From a virus, in IMG/VR virus record IMGVR_UViG_3300035665_000023, positions 1 to 64,000 of that record: a DNA stretch of 64,000 bases; one strand, written 5' to 3'. Position 1 is the first letter of the stretch, and every line of letters begins with the position of its first letter. The notes under the pieces are model-generated. The model was not told the DNA's origin. It ran no database searches and saw nothing but the letters and a program-made list of their open reading frames with translations. The position numbers and the translations under genes are program-made. Below are positions 37,132-50,900 of the stretch, in pieces.

Positions 37132-37994
37132 TTCGCCCTCATTGTCTCGAACTTGACCCGCTCCGATCGTTCATCCCAAAAAAACCGTAGCCAGGCTGAG
37201 CCCAGTGCCTTTGGCCCGAGCATTCGCTCGACTTCCCAACCAGCGTGTCCGTCGCCCCATGCGTCTTTGTATCCTGGGCATCGAACGTGCAATTGCTCAT
37301 CGTGATACAACCCGCCTCTTGAGCTAATCCTTTGGCGCGGAATTGTAAAAGACCACTCATCGTGAGTATGACCCGTTAGCACGATGTCTGCGTCAGGAGT
37401 GAATGTCGCTATTCTCGATGGTTGGAGCGTCCCCTTGGTGATAATCCCTCCACCACCCGACCCATGGTAGTGATAAAGAAATTTGGAATCCTTGATGCGG
37501 CTTTCAGAGGCAATAAAACGAAATACGACCCAACCACCGTAGCCACTAGACTCGACAATGCCTCCTTGCTGTCGCATTTGAGAAACAAGTCGATCGGTAA
37601 GGTCGGTTTCGTGTTGCTTTGCAATTGCTGTTTCATGGTTGCCTCGACCCATAACTGCAAAGTGTTGCAAATATGGCTTGTAGAACTCAGCAGCAGTTTC
37701 GACGATCAAGTCAAAATAGTTATTCCCTTGGTGCTCCGGTCGCAACGCACTTTTATCTGCACGTTTATCCCAACGCCCCTGCATTACGCAGTGCAAGTCT
37801 CCGTTGTCCAAAATCGGTGCGTTGTATTCAACCGCTTCGTCGAGGTGCTTCCGCTCAAGCGCCTGATTGCATTTTGGGTTGTCGTGGTGAACGTCGCTGC
37901 GGAGCAAGACCCATTGCTCCCAGTCCGTCCGTTTTGACACCTCAACCCTGATTTCGACAACATTTTTCGCCAGCTTGCGTAGCGACCATGACAT
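37128..37994 (-). CDS. Calcineurin-like metallophosphoesterase
   Basis: A 288-residue protein with the ordered metal motifs: SDVHHDNP (DxH), DNGDLHC (GD), GRGNHETA (GNHE) and GHTHDEW (GHxH). Start at 37994 (MSWSLRKLAKN) follows GGAGG. The family hydrolyses phosphomono- or diesters, including nucleic acids and cyclic nucleotides; phage members of this form are common but substrate cannot be read here. Confidence 0.88.
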   Translation of the reverse strand: MSWSLRKLAKNVVEIRVEVSKRTDWEQWVLLRSDVHHDNPKCNQALERKHLDEAVEYNAPILDNGDLHCVMQGRWDKRADKSALRPEHQGNNYFDLIVETAAEFYKPYLQHFAVMGRGNHETAIAKQHETDLTDRLVSQMRQQGGIVESSGYGGWVVFRFIASESRIKDSKFLYHYHGSGGGGIITKGTLQPSRIATFTPDADIVLTGHTHDEWSFTIPRQRISSRGGLYHDEQLHVRCPGYKDAWGDGHAGWEVERMLGPKALGSAWLRFFWDERSERVKFETMRAK

Positions 37995-38231
37995 GCGTCT
38001 TCCTCCGTGCAAGAGCACCGCAATAAAGGCTTCAATTGTCGCGATTCTGTTGTTAAAATCAAAAAAGTTGCGTTGATGGAAAATCATGAATGAAACGCAA
38101 TAGGCACTACTCCAATTTGTGTTTTTTCCGCGAATTGTGAATAATCATTGCAATTGTCGATTGCTGCAAAAAGTCAAGCTTGCAAATCTCACAGTTTATT
38201 ACCTATCAATTACTGCGAAAATCAGAAGAAA

Positions 38232-38897
38232 ATGAATACGCACTACACGCAAAACGCTTCAGTTCCGAATCATCGTTACGGACTGGTGTCGAGAGCGATT
38301 TTGACAGGCATGGACATTTCTCAGGCAAACAGTTTTGAGCGGTGCGTAATTTTTGGAGTAACTAGCGTTCCATCTCGCGCTCTTATGTTTTCAATTATGT
38401 GCGAGTCTGGTGCGCAATGGGCAAGGATTCCATTGCACATGCTGCGACATGAGGAGCCAAGAAAAACTGACGCTCCAGTGCATTCGCTTTGCGAGCTGCA
38501 GATGTGGGATAATCACGGGTGGGAGTTTTCAATAACCTGCTACGAGTATCTCCGCGACATGTCTTGCTCTTTTATGAAGCGAGATGGTTCATCTGTTCCT
38601 GCAAGCTATTGGTTTACGCTAGATCACACGGAAAACGGATGGAGTCTTTATCCACCAGAACATAAGTGCTATCACCTTTTATTCCTTGAGGACGGTTCCG
38701 GTCAGATCGCAGCTCAGCCAAACAATCGGATTCGATGGAAAGACGACTCGTTTACTAATCACAAACTGCCATTAAATTACCGTGTCATGGGAGAGCAAAC
38801 TTGGCACGCTGAAGTGAGTCGAGTCAATGCGCAAGACACTGCATTTACACAAGAGGATTTAAGTAAACATATCAACAACATAGTTGTGGCGTTGTAA
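38232..38897 (+). CDS. Hypothetical protein
   Basis: A 221-residue protein (MNTHYTQNASVPNHRYGLVSRAILTGMDISQANSFERCVIFGVTSVPSRALMFSIMCESGAQWARIPLHMLRHE...). Rich in aromatic residues; ENGWSLYPPEHKCYHLLFLEDGSGQIAAQPNNRIRWKDDSF looks beta-rich. It is a lone plus-strand gene facing the giant polyvalent gene. The pattern recalls small phage proteins of unknown function; none named with confidence. Confidence 0.6.
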   Translation: MNTHYTQNASVPNHRYGLVSRAILTGMDISQANSFERCVIFGVTSVPSRALMFSIMCESGAQWARIPLHMLRHEEPRKTDAPVHSLCELQMWDNHGWEFSITCYEYLRDMSCSFMKRDGSSVPASYWFTLDHTENGWSLYPPEHKCYHLLFLEDGSGQIAAQPNNRIRWKDDSFTNHKLPLNYRVMGEQTWHAEVSRVNAQDTAFTQEDLSKHINNIVVAL

Positions 38898-38924
38898 GCA
38901 AAAATGTTGCGGCACTTCTGCAAT

Positions 38925-41900
38925 CTATTTCCGTTCCAGCACTTTTCGCAGCTGCCGTAGTCTCTGCACGTAGCTTTCCCTCAAGACGTAGTTATTGCCA
39001 CGCATTTCGTAAGCAGAACCGTACTGTCGCTTGTAATAATCCAGCAGCATGAGACGAGCATCGTTAAAGTCGAGTCCCATCGTGCGGAACTTCTCAATGG
39101 CTTTATCTCGCTCGGAAACCGATTTCTGGAACGACTCGTCGCTCTTGTGTGTTTTCCTCTGCGGATTGGCTAGCGCGGCATACACGACAGCTTGTTTCTT
39201 AGCTTCCCTTTGGTCGAACATCTGCTTGCGTTGTTTATCCGTCAGCAAGTCCTTGTACCCAAAGTCTGGAGTGTTGTAATCCATCGCTTCGAGGTCTTTT
39301 TCAAACTGTTTCTTTCGGTCTTCTTCTGATGCCTTTTTGTACTTAGACCGCGATCCGTGCGTTGAAACTGACACACCGAAGAAAGCTTCCAATGCCGCGA
39401 GAGTACCTCGCTTAAGACCGAGTTCGCTCTCTGCTGCGTATATCTCTCGATAGGTCAGTGGAGTAATGCGACTCCCAACGATGTTGCGATAAATCGCTGT
39501 GGGGTCGTCCTTGTCCGCTATCACGTTGCCAACCGCATCTCGTCCGCTAGCCCATTCCAAAATTGCCGATGGAGCTGTTCCTAACTTGTATCGACCGTAG
39601 TTGATAATAAAGTCTGCTGCGGTCTTTCCACCGTACTGAACGTCATCTCCATAAATCGACTTGATCTCACCCTCGCTCGTCTTCATTTTGCCCGTCAATA
39701 TTCTTGAGGCAAGGACAATGGCTGGCATCAAACCACCTTCGTCTTTGAATCGAGTCTCGCCGATCTTCATTGCAAGAGCATCGCTCGACCGCAAGTCGAA
39801 TTCAAAGGTTGGCATTTCTTCTTCGTCGTCGCCTGCAAGCAAGCGATACGCTACGTAAGCAACCGCCATTTTCGCTGTGTGACCAACCATTGCCTGAATG
39901 TACAGCTTGGCCAATGCGACCCGCATACCCCTGTCAGCATTCCATTGCCCAATCCATTGCGGAGTCACCAACTGGAACGGAACAATGAAGTCAGCTTGGA
40001 TTCGCGACCACGTCCAGCGTCTAGCGAGGAACAACCAATCAAGCCATGGATTGCCACCCTTCAAGCCAGTCCCTCGTCCGCTGAATATGTTGGCAATCCT
40101 TCCTGTCTCTTTGATGTCGTCTTCCGTCCATCCCGTGTTGACCTTAAAAAACTCTCTGGCGGCAAGAGTGTCTCGCTTCTGAATGTCGTACATGTCTGCC
40201 TTCATGATGTTGGAGAACGTGCGGTTGCCACGCTCTGCCATCGCATACAGCTTTGCCCATGTGCGGAGGGGGAGCAAAAGTTTTGTTTCTGTATTCTCGA
40301 GCCACCGAATGATCGCCGATTGATACAGTTCTTCTAATTTCGCCTGAGGACCAGTGACCTGCGTAAAGTCAACTTTCGCCAGTTCGTATTCTTTTGCATT
40401 GGGCCTGCTCTTCAGTCCATCTGCCGATTCCAACGCGAGTCGCTGGCTAAACACTGCAGGTATTGCTTCCATCAGTGCGTAAAAAGCTTTCATCGGCTGC
40501 GAATACGTGTAGAAGAAGCCTTGCCGCAGAACAAAAGACATTTCTAAGCCGAGCATTAGCGTCTTTGGAATCAACGAAGTGGCCTCAAGAATCCCTTGGC
40601 CAATCCACTGTCCCGTGTTCCATGTCGCTCGCTTTGCCTTTTCGATGGCAATCATCGCGTCATATTGCACCTCCTCGATTTCCATGTTCTTTTCGAGGAT
40701 GGCTTTTTCCGTGATAGTACGCTTCTTCAAGGGCACCGGAATACGACCAGCCTTTGCTTCCTCAAGTCGCCTCTGCCAAAACGCTAGCCGCCTTTCTTGC
40801 GCCTTGCGATAACGTTGCCAATACTTCAATTCCTCCGTAGCTTGATACACGGGATTTGCTTCTAGCGCTACTTTCCGCAGTTGCCTCAAAGATCGCAACT
40901 CGGCCATGAGTTCTTCTTTTCGCTCCGAAGTCAACTCTGAGTTTTTCGCGGCAGGAGCCCATGTGCCATCCTCAAGAGCTTTAACGTCAGCCTTGACCGC
41001 ACTTATCTGCCGCTCAAGCATTCGCACCGAAGCATCGAGTCGTTGCTCTTCAGTGAGTGGCTTGCGTCCCTTCTTGGGCTTCGTGGGTGGGAAGATCTTT
41101 TCGTAGTCAGCCTTAAGCTTGTCTCTCACCCTACGCTTCTGTTCGAGTTGGCTACGAAGATCCAACAAATCCTCATCTGGCTCGAGAGGTGTCTTTTCAT
41201 CGACTGGTTTGACAAGTTTCGTCCTGCTCTTTACCGCCTCGTCCAGAGCAGCGATGTCCTTATCAAGCATCTCCAGCCTGTTTTTTGCTGCCGTTTTTGC
41301 TGTTGTCAGAGCAGACTTCAGTTGACCCTCCTTCGATTCAGCGGGAACCGGAAGCGTCTTCTTTAGCTTGTTGAATTGCGAAATCAACTCTCGCTCAATG
41401 CTGTCAGGTGTTGCCCTCTCCTGGCCAGTTGCTTTTGGAAGAAGACCCTTCTCTCGTAGGCGGCGAGCCACTTCTTCTGGAGTAACGCCTTTATTGAGCC
41501 ACTCTTCACTTTGCTTGATAGCGTTAATCGTGTCTTCGATTTTAAGTGATTGCCTAGCCTTGCCGCGAATCGCCCGAATGATGACTTCGACTGGCTCTGT
41601 GTTTAGCGATTGCCAGACACCGTAATCGGACATCGCCTGCATTGTTTCGTATTTCGATATCCCAGGCACTTCGGTTGACAGTTGTTCGTACACAACATCA
41701 ACGACATCCTTCCAATTTTCTTCCTCAGCGCCGTAACCCAACTCAACCGCTGCCCGCATCAACTCCTTCGCTCTTGCTCCAAGTTCTGAATCCGTAGGGT
41801 TGTCGCCAATTGGAGATTCAGGTTTGTTCTTTGAAATGCTTTCGTTCCATGCGTCTCGAATCGCTTGTATTTGCTCTGGAGAAGCATTGCGAAGGTTAGC

Positions 41901-44900
41901 TTTGATCTGCGCTTCTACCTCCAAAATGGAGCTGACGCCAGCCTCTCGTAATGCGGAAACGACATTGTTCGCTGCAGCTTTGATGTCGTTTGGTTGCCGA
42001 CTTGGTGAGTAGCGGATGTCTGGATTGTTTGGGTCGAACGTGCCTCGGTTGCCGGTGGCGGATTTGATCTGGCTCTTATCTCGAACCCAAATTACGTCAC
42101 GCCCCCGTACCTGCCACTTTCCACCATCCTTGTCCCATTCGTTAACTTTCAAATAAACAGGCAGGACTTTCTCGCCATACTGTGCAGCCAACTCCTTGTC
42201 GATCGCAAACCAAATCATCCCATGCATCGGTGTATCTTCAAACACATCAAACTCAGCATTTGTACCATGGTAAACAACCAATGGCTTCCCATCAGCATCG
42301 ACTACCTTGCTGTCGCCGAACCACTTCTTGAACTCAGGGGTATCTGTTTGAGGTCGAAGATTGCGACCAGCCGCAGGACGATTGCCACCGCTCCACAGAT
42401 TCTGAAACACCGAAAACGCATCGGCAACCTTTTTAACTACCGTAGCACGCTTAGTCCCCAGCTTGGGCTTTTCTGGTTCGGGTTGCGCCGCCGCTTCCGC
42501 CTTCTTCCTAGCGATGGTCTCTTTTGCCAGTTCCTCTACAAGTTTTGCGTTCTGCGCTTCTAGCTTTTTGATGCGGTCAGCCAATTGAGCATACTCTTGT
42601 AGTTGCGATTCGGTTGGTCGCTGCTGCACTTCTCGCAAATGTCGCCGAACAAGCCCAGCCACAGAAAAATCAGATGCCAACTCAACTTGGCGAGAAACAC
42701 CCGTCTGACCCCAAATACTCCCAGCTTTCTCCGAAGCTTCAGTGGCTGTCAGTATTTCATCAAGAACACTTTCGCCAGCTTGGCGGCGGTTTTCAAGATC
42801 ACGGATATACCTGCCTAAAACGGCTTCTTCAACACGATCTATAGCTCTTGGGTTGTTAGCCAGCTCCTCTGCAAGACGTGCTGGATAACCTGGGGTCTTT
42901 GCAATTCGCCTAGCAGCTTCCGCCTGCCATTGATCAACCGATTCTCGCTCTGGCATCACCCGTTCACCAAGACCAGCCAAAGCCCGCAATTCGTTCGTCT
43001 TTACGTTTTTTGTACCAGTTGTTTCATCACTTGCGGGCGGAGACGGTTCTCTAACTTGCGGCTTAATCAGCCCTTCCTCTTCGAGACGCTTGTACAACCC
43101 AGCAAGGATGTCGTCCTTTGGTTTTCGCCTTGGTGAGTAGCGAACGTCAGGCAGCGTCTCGTCAAATCGCTTGCTCAACGGGACGACATTTCCAGAGTCA
43201 TCGTAAGTTACAGCATCAGATGATTTGATTTGTGATGGGGTAAATGCAACGTAAGCGTCGAAGTCAGACGTTCCGTCAGTATCTTTGATAATTACCCCGT
43301 CGTAGCCCATCTTTTGAATTGCCTTGACGAGAGTTCCATCGGGATCCTCTTCCTTGTCAAACAACTCCCACGAAGCGCCCTTGCGATCAAGCCATCTCGA
43401 GTTGACACCTTTAGAAACCAACGTGTTAAACTGAGCGTCAGTTATGCCGTTCCTCCAATCCAGCAGCTCACCAAATACACGGAACTTACGTACGCTTCCG
43501 CCTTTTCTTCCTCCCTGCTCTCGATATCGAGACGCCGCCTCTTCGTCGGTCGTAAAAAACGCGGCGTTCCTGCTTACCTCGTACGAACCGAATACAGTGC
43601 TGTTGAATCCCTTGCTAGGAATTTGAAACTCGTAGAAGTTGGAGTGCGGGCTACCGTGGTACAAAACTGGTGACACTCCACCAGCAACTTCGCCAGCACC
43701 TGCAGCCGCTGCATCAACCATACGCTGTGCCTTCGCCATGTCGCCCTGGTCTACTGCGGCAAGATACTTGGCGTCATTATTGCGACCTGGGGAGTAACGA
43801 TAGTCCTCTCGTCGTCCCAGCACAGGATTCTTAGCCAATACCATACCGCCAACTTGCACCACTTCTTCTGCCGATACCACTGGGGTCTGCGTATCTTTAT
43901 CATAGAAGTAAGTGTGACGGATGGGATTCATCCCAATCTCAACCCACCGATCCTTGTTAGTCTCTGCCAGTTTGTAGGCTTGCTGCGCCGTCATCGGCAC
44001 ATACTCGCCTCGCATGGTAGCGATCGTGGACTTGGGCTTACCAGCGGCGATATTCAGAGCGGCGTTTTCGGTGACCCCGAAAGTAACATTTCTCAATACA
44101 GATGTCGGAGTATAGGCGACAACTCGACCGGCACTTCCTTTGTTCAGGTCTGGGCGAGGTTCATGCAAAGAGACTACCCAAACGTTTTCGTCATCGTAGG
44201 CAGGAATATCCAGTCGAGTTTCAAGCAATCTTCCTTTGGCAATGTCTTCAGGATTTTGGATTAGATCTCTCTTTAGTCGATCTCCAGCTTTGCGATCACC
44301 TAATCCGCGAAGCATATCTTCCTTGCTTGCTGGAATCGGCACCTCGTCAAACTTGCGAAGAGGCATTCGCATGTCCACGATCCTCTGATACTGATTACGA
44401 TCGATCAGACCAGCTTTCAGATCCTGTGCAGCTTTCGTGATCTCGGGATCACGTTTTCTCTTTGCTTGACGACTTGGTGAGTAGCGAACACCTTCATCGC
44501 CCGTCTCCTCCATGTCTGCGGCACGACCCTCAGTCCATGTCCACTCAGGCATCAAGCCGATTTTGTTTTCTGCAAATACCGTGTCTAGTACGCTGGCGGT
44601 TTTATTTTTTTCTGCGTATGGACCGAAGTTCAACCAGGAGTTTTGACCGCGAGTCTCGCTAGTCATTGCACCTATGGCGGGTCCGTAGTACAACCGAACA
44701 TGCGCCTGCCACGCGTTTTCCTCGCCACGGGCTCTAAAGCCAGCCCCCTCCATGCTGTGCCCAAATGCGTCGTGTACAGCGCGAAACAAATCGTTAGCGG
44801 CGACTGGGTGAGAAACCCCTTTTTGATCCTTCCACCTCAACCCAGTATCGGCAAGCATTGGGTTGTTTGCTAATTCAGTAGCCGTAATGCCTTCAGTTCC

Positions 44901-47900
44901 GTATCCAGCATATGTGCCGTACACAGCCATCTTCTTGTTTTGACGCAAGTCACGCACGGCAGAAGATGGATTGCCGTCATACGGATCCGTGTCGCCATCA
45001 TAGAAAGTAAACGTGTATCCAGCCTTTACCAACGCATCGTACTGCGACTTCGTTTGACGAATCATGTCGTCATACGCCTCTTTGACCGCTGGGTCATTTG
45101 GCGAATGCTGCATCTCCTCAAACGCTTGCGCAATACGCTTAGCCCTCTCTTCGTCTACCCGGACGTATTTGGCTTGCCGTTTGAGATTGATGCCGTTATC
45201 GCGAGCGTACTGCTCTGCGGCGTCAACTATCCCTGGGTCTGGTCCTGACGCCCCTTGAACAGATGGTGAACCTTCAAGCGGCGTATAGCTTCGGCCCTGA
45301 TCCCGTCCTCTTCCGTCTCCGGTCGATTCGGATCGTCGTCCTGGGGAGTATCTTTGGCCTGAGTCTTTGATGGGGGCTGCTGTGAATTCGGTGTTCCAGC
45401 CTTGCTCTCTGGCGAACTTTCTTGTTGCGGAAATGACGGCTTGGCGTACATTGTCACTCCTTCTTTGTAGATCGGGTCGTCCGGTCCCGCCGATCCGAGA
45501 TGTGTATTCTTCCCCATTTGGATTGCTTTGCCAGCTGTTAGAGGTTGCGTTGTATTCGTTGCCTTCGCTGCGGAAGGATTTTGTTGTCGTAGTGCCACCA
45601 AGGAAGCTTGGATTGCTTCCATGGAGAGCGCTGACTACCTTTTCCATTCTACTGTGGAAGTCTAGGTTATCAATGGAGAAGTTGAGTATTCTGGCTCCAT
45701 TCGGCATGAAGGCTGGAGCGAGATCCGTATCTTTCCCGAATTCCCGAAGCATGGCGTCGTAGAGATCTTTGAATTCCGACCCTTTCCATGCCCTATTACC
45801 TGTGATTTCAAACCCATTTTCAAGAGCAGGATCGCTCGAATAAACAGGTAAATGCCAGTAGACACCATCTTGAGACAGGACATATCCCAAGATGTTGGCG
45901 TACAAATCCAGTTTCTTCCTGTACTCCTCAGTGATGGTCTTGACGCCACCATTGTTCTCCAGCATGACCTCAAACTTCGATTGCGAACCAGCACCGATGT
46001 CACCCTGCCATGCAGAGAATCCGGTGATTGTGACTGGAACATCGAGTCCTACAGCCTTCGCAATCCAATCGCCGTTCTTGAACAGGACGTCAGTAATCCT
46101 CTTCAGATATTCTTTTTTTACGGCATAACTTGCATTATGAATCTCTGGAATTATGTCAAGCGTCTTAGATGGAATAGCTTCCCATGAAAGTTGAGAATCT
46201 TTTATTCCACGACTAACCAGCTTGCCGTAAACTTCCTGCATTGCCGGGGAAATTTCAAGATTGACTACCGGATCCGAACTTGTCTTGTTATCAATCGATT
46301 TGTATATCTTCCTGAGCCAGCTAACAACTTTTTCAAACACAGACCTAAGAGTTTTTGATGTAAATTTCCCGCCCTTAATGTATTTAAGCAGACCGTTGGC
46401 AAACTTTTCTTCGGCCTCAGTTGTCCAGTTGCCATCAACTACACCAGACCATTTCATTGCAACGTCAATGTCAGCGTCAGTAATCCCCTCTCGCATGTCT
46501 TTTGGAATGCTTTTATCGAACAGGAACATCCTTGCTACGTGCCCTAGTTCGTGAATCCCATCTGCAACCGTTGGCTTGTTAAACGCACGCATTAGTGCTA
46601 TGCCAGAATCAGTAAGTTCTACTGACGCCTTAACAGAAGCAGTCAAAGACCTCAATACCCCGTCAGATGGATAGGAAGTATCAGTAGAAACTCCCATCAT
46701 CCCGTAGAACAACTTTTCCATGTCCCACATCATCTCTTGAACGATGGCTGGTTCAACACCCAACGTTTCTGCGACCTGAACCCACGCATCTTCGAGAATT
46801 TGCCTCTTGATCCTGCCTAGCTGATTGGTGTGCTTCCAAGGAACTCCAGTGTTTGGCTCTCTGAAGTAGCGAGACATCGTTCTGGCGACCCACATGTCCT
46901 TGGTAATCGTCTTAAGTTTTTGCCATCGATTCAGGATATAAGAGCCTTGCTTTGGATTGTCGCCCAATGCAAACGCGCCAACTATTTTTAGATTTGGATC
47001 ATTTGGGTTCTTAAGGTCTCTTTTGAGATACTCGTGAACCTTAAGTTTTTTTGCTGCCTTATCTCCGATGACCGAAACAATCTCGGCCCATGTGTGCTCA
47101 GACTCCATCCACTTTATGGCTTTTGCTAGTCCCGATTTACCTCCGCCGAAGTGATCGACAAGCTTGCTAAAACTTCTTGCTGACGCCAAATTGAATGTTC
47201 TGGAGATTTTCTTGAACTTACCAGGAACAAGATTTGGCTCGTTAGGAATTTTTTTGCCGCTAGAAGTTACTCGACTCGACTCAAAAGTGATCTTACCTCT
47301 CGGAGTAACATACGTCGGCTTACGTGGACGCTGCCCATTCATGTCTCTAGGAGCGTTGTAATCTGTCTTCCAGACATGCTTCGGATTGGATGTCATGCCC
47401 GTTAGCGTTCCGTGTAACATCCACTCTTTCAGGACCATTAATCCAATCAACGTATCTACACTTGGTATAGCGTTGGCAGATGAAAACGAACCCATAATGT
47501 GAAGCAGCTTAACTTCATCATCAGTAAGTTTATCCCTACCCTCCGCAGCCATTTTAGCTGCAATGTCCTTGTCTCTTTTAGCCCATTTACTCAACCATGG
47601 GTTCGCCCTATCGATAATGTCAGTGGTATAAAAACTGATATATGATCGGTTGAGTTTTTTCCAAGCGTTAATTTCTAATAGCGTGTGCTTTACGATGGCA
47701 TCAACGGCAGCTTGACGCCCATCGGATGTGTTAAAGTCAACACCTTCTGGAACAACCTTGTTTTGATTGGCATACTCACCAATCCACGCCACCGCAGACT
47801 TTAATGTCTTTTGAACAGCAACCGGTTCTTCACCAGAGAGAATTTTGTGGACTTGGAATAAAGCGTTTTCCGCAGGCATTCCGCCTTTGACTAGCTGTAT

Positions 47901-50900
47901 CCGTGACTTGTCCAATCCCATTGCCTCGGCAATAGAACTAACAGCAGTGGCAACATCCTTAGGGACGCCGAAAACTTTCTCGATAACACCTGGAGTAAAA
48001 GCTTTTTCAGAAAACTCTTCTTTGCCTCTTGCAGGTGCCGCACGACGACCACCCTTGCCCTTCATGGCAACGTTGTTTCGCTTCATCGCCCTTTCGATCG
48101 CTTGGCGTGTCTGCCCAGCAAGCGTGTTTGGGTTGGTCACTCCTGGCTCAGCAAACCGCAACACTCGTCGCACCCAACGACCGATTCTTGCTAGTAATCC
48201 TGGCTTTGCCTTGCCGAGGTCGTTCCAGAACTTGAAGTAAGCCGCCCTGTCTTCTAGGTAGCGAGACAAGCCCTCGTCGTTTAGCAAGTCCTCGTCTTCG
48301 AGCAGACGTTCGTAGTATCCGGCATCTACTTCTTTCATGTCTGCGAGATACGCGACTTTAGCCTTGCCTAGCCCAACCGAATCGTTTTTGCTGACCCAGT
48401 TGTAGAGCGATCTCCATGCCTTGGGTGACGACCGCTTGATTGCATGGAACATTTCATGGGCAAACAAACCCCATGTCATTGCCTTCTCTGGGCGACCCTC
48501 TTTCTTCAGAAGGCTATCCCATTTTTCTACATAGTTCCGAACAAGCCAAATAGTGCGAGAGTTTGGAATAAACAGCCCAGGTACTCCTTGGTCGGGACTA
48601 CCTTCGACCAGCCGAAGCGTAATGCCGATCTTATTGAGTATCTGCTTCTGCTTACGCTCGTCTTCGGTAAAGTCTTTGGACGGGATCTCTTTCCCTTCCG
48701 GCTTTTTGGGGGGACTTGCGTCTTTATCGGATTCACCGCGAGGAGCTGCTTGACGTTTCTTCTTTCTAGATGGTTTTGCTTTTGCAGCAGCGGTTTCGAG
48801 ATACTCTCTGATTGTTGGTTGGCTATTAAGCTTATCTGATATTTCGTCAACAATATCTTCTCGTTCAGTAGCCTTAACATCCAACTCTCTCGCCAAGTCT
48901 TGCAGGTCTTCCTTATTTAGACTGCGAAGGTAAGTCTTTGCTGGCGACTCCTTCGTCTCCTGCTTGGCTTTAACTTCGGGCTGCGCAGGAGCGATTTCTG
49001 GCTTATCTTCTTGCTGTGAAGCGGCTTTGTCAAAATCTTCTGCTGTTACAAGATCGCTTGTCGGCTCCGTTCCTTTCCATGCATACACTGGCGTACCATC
49101 TGGTCGATACATTTGCGTAAGAAGCCCCGCATCAACCATTGGTCGCAACGAACGTGCAACCCACCCACGCGAATCTTTGCCAGGCAATCTGTCAGATATT
49201 TCATTCGCTGCCAGCCAACGGTTTTCTGGCATTTTGTTTCGAAACGTGAACGCAAAAGACTTCTTGCCAGCGTCTTCTGGTCTCATCTCGCCAGACTGCA
49301 CCATCGCTTCCGTAAATTGCTCTGGGGTTGGCTTTTTTTGTTTTCCTGCAGCTTTTGGAGGTTGCTCAGCGGGTTGTTTTTTAGAAGGAGCCTTTTTCTT
49401 AACCGACCTTGGCTTTGGCAATTCCTTCTGACCAGCAAAGTCATACGTGCCAGCAATCATGTCCGCCAGATACGTGTCTACCTTTGGAACACTTAGCGGC
49501 ATTAGCAAACCAACCACCTCGCCGTTAACAGCGTAAACTACCGGCGTGGTTATTTCATTACCTTTCTTCGCCTCTCCGTATATCGTTGCTTTTGGGTGTC
49601 GCTTCAATATCGTGTCGTGATAAGCCTTGCTCAAAAGAACATAATCGCCGCTATCGTTTTTTAGCATGACTTGTCTTTCAGACATGTCTCCGCCGCGATA
49701 ACCGACAACAGTCATTTCATTGCCTGGTTTAATGGTGTTTCTGGTGGGAGCGATAACAGACTCTACCTTCACCTCCCTGCCTATGCCTTCAATTCCAGAT
49801 CTTTTCTTCGATGAAGCTAATATTGCGTCCCTGTCTTTATCGGGAGCCTTGATTAGCACTCGACCATCTGTGTAATAACCAGTAGCCTTCAGAGTTGCTG
49901 CAAGACTTTCACCCTGAGCCACATTCCACAAGCCAGCCAGCTTTTCATTTGAGTACGACATGCTCCCAGAGTCAGTCTGGGTGAACCTCTTGTCATCGTC
50001 TTTGTCAAATGCGCCTTCAAAAACACGTTCCGCTATGTCTTTTGCCTTTTTCTGGTCCGAAATGTTAGACGCCTCAAAGTCCCATGATTTCGAACCAGCT
50101 TGCCTCACGGTCCAAGTGCCGCTATCCTTGGACTTCTCAATGAGTAACACGCGGTCGCCTCGAGACGCTCGAATTGTCTGAGCAACTCCTGAAGCGTTTT
50201 GCTTAATGCTTGTGTACTCTGTGGGCATAGGCTCTGCAGAAGGTTCTGGAAAAACAGGCGACGGCGCTTCGTCCGCCGCCTGCTCCTCCATAGGACTTAT
50301 TTGCCCTTCGGACGGCCTTTGCCCCCCTTCGGTTTGCACTTGCACATTAGGATCACCTCCCCCCTTGGTTCCACGAGCATCTTGCACCTCCTCACGTTGA
50401 CGATCTCCCGACACCGCATCAGGAGACTCGGAAATCTTTTGACTTCCATTCGGAACAATCCACTCCGATTCATCAGCATCAAAAAGACCAAGAGATTTTA
50501 CCTCTAAACCAACGGCACCTTCCTTGGTGTAAACCGTCCCGCCGTACTCCTTGGCCCATTTCTCTGCTTGCTTTTTATCAGATGTCCAGCCCAGGTACGG
50601 ACTGTCGTTTTTACTGGGGTCTTTATTATCGCCTCTGTACAAGGTCGGCGCAGCTTTGGATCGTTCGGCAACGCCATCCACAAACGCCCTAGCGAGTTCA
50701 ACGCCCTCTTTGACGTTGCCGCCTTCGACATTCCCGCCTTCCAAGAAAACTTTCAGGTATCGCTTTAGATTTGAGGGACTGCCCTTCCATGTTCTTATAG
50801 CTTCTTTTAGCTTCTCGCTAACTTCAGGTTGGAAAGAAGGCGTTGGCGCTGACACCGCGTCAACAGGCGTGGGCTCAATTGGATTCTGTACAGGAAACGG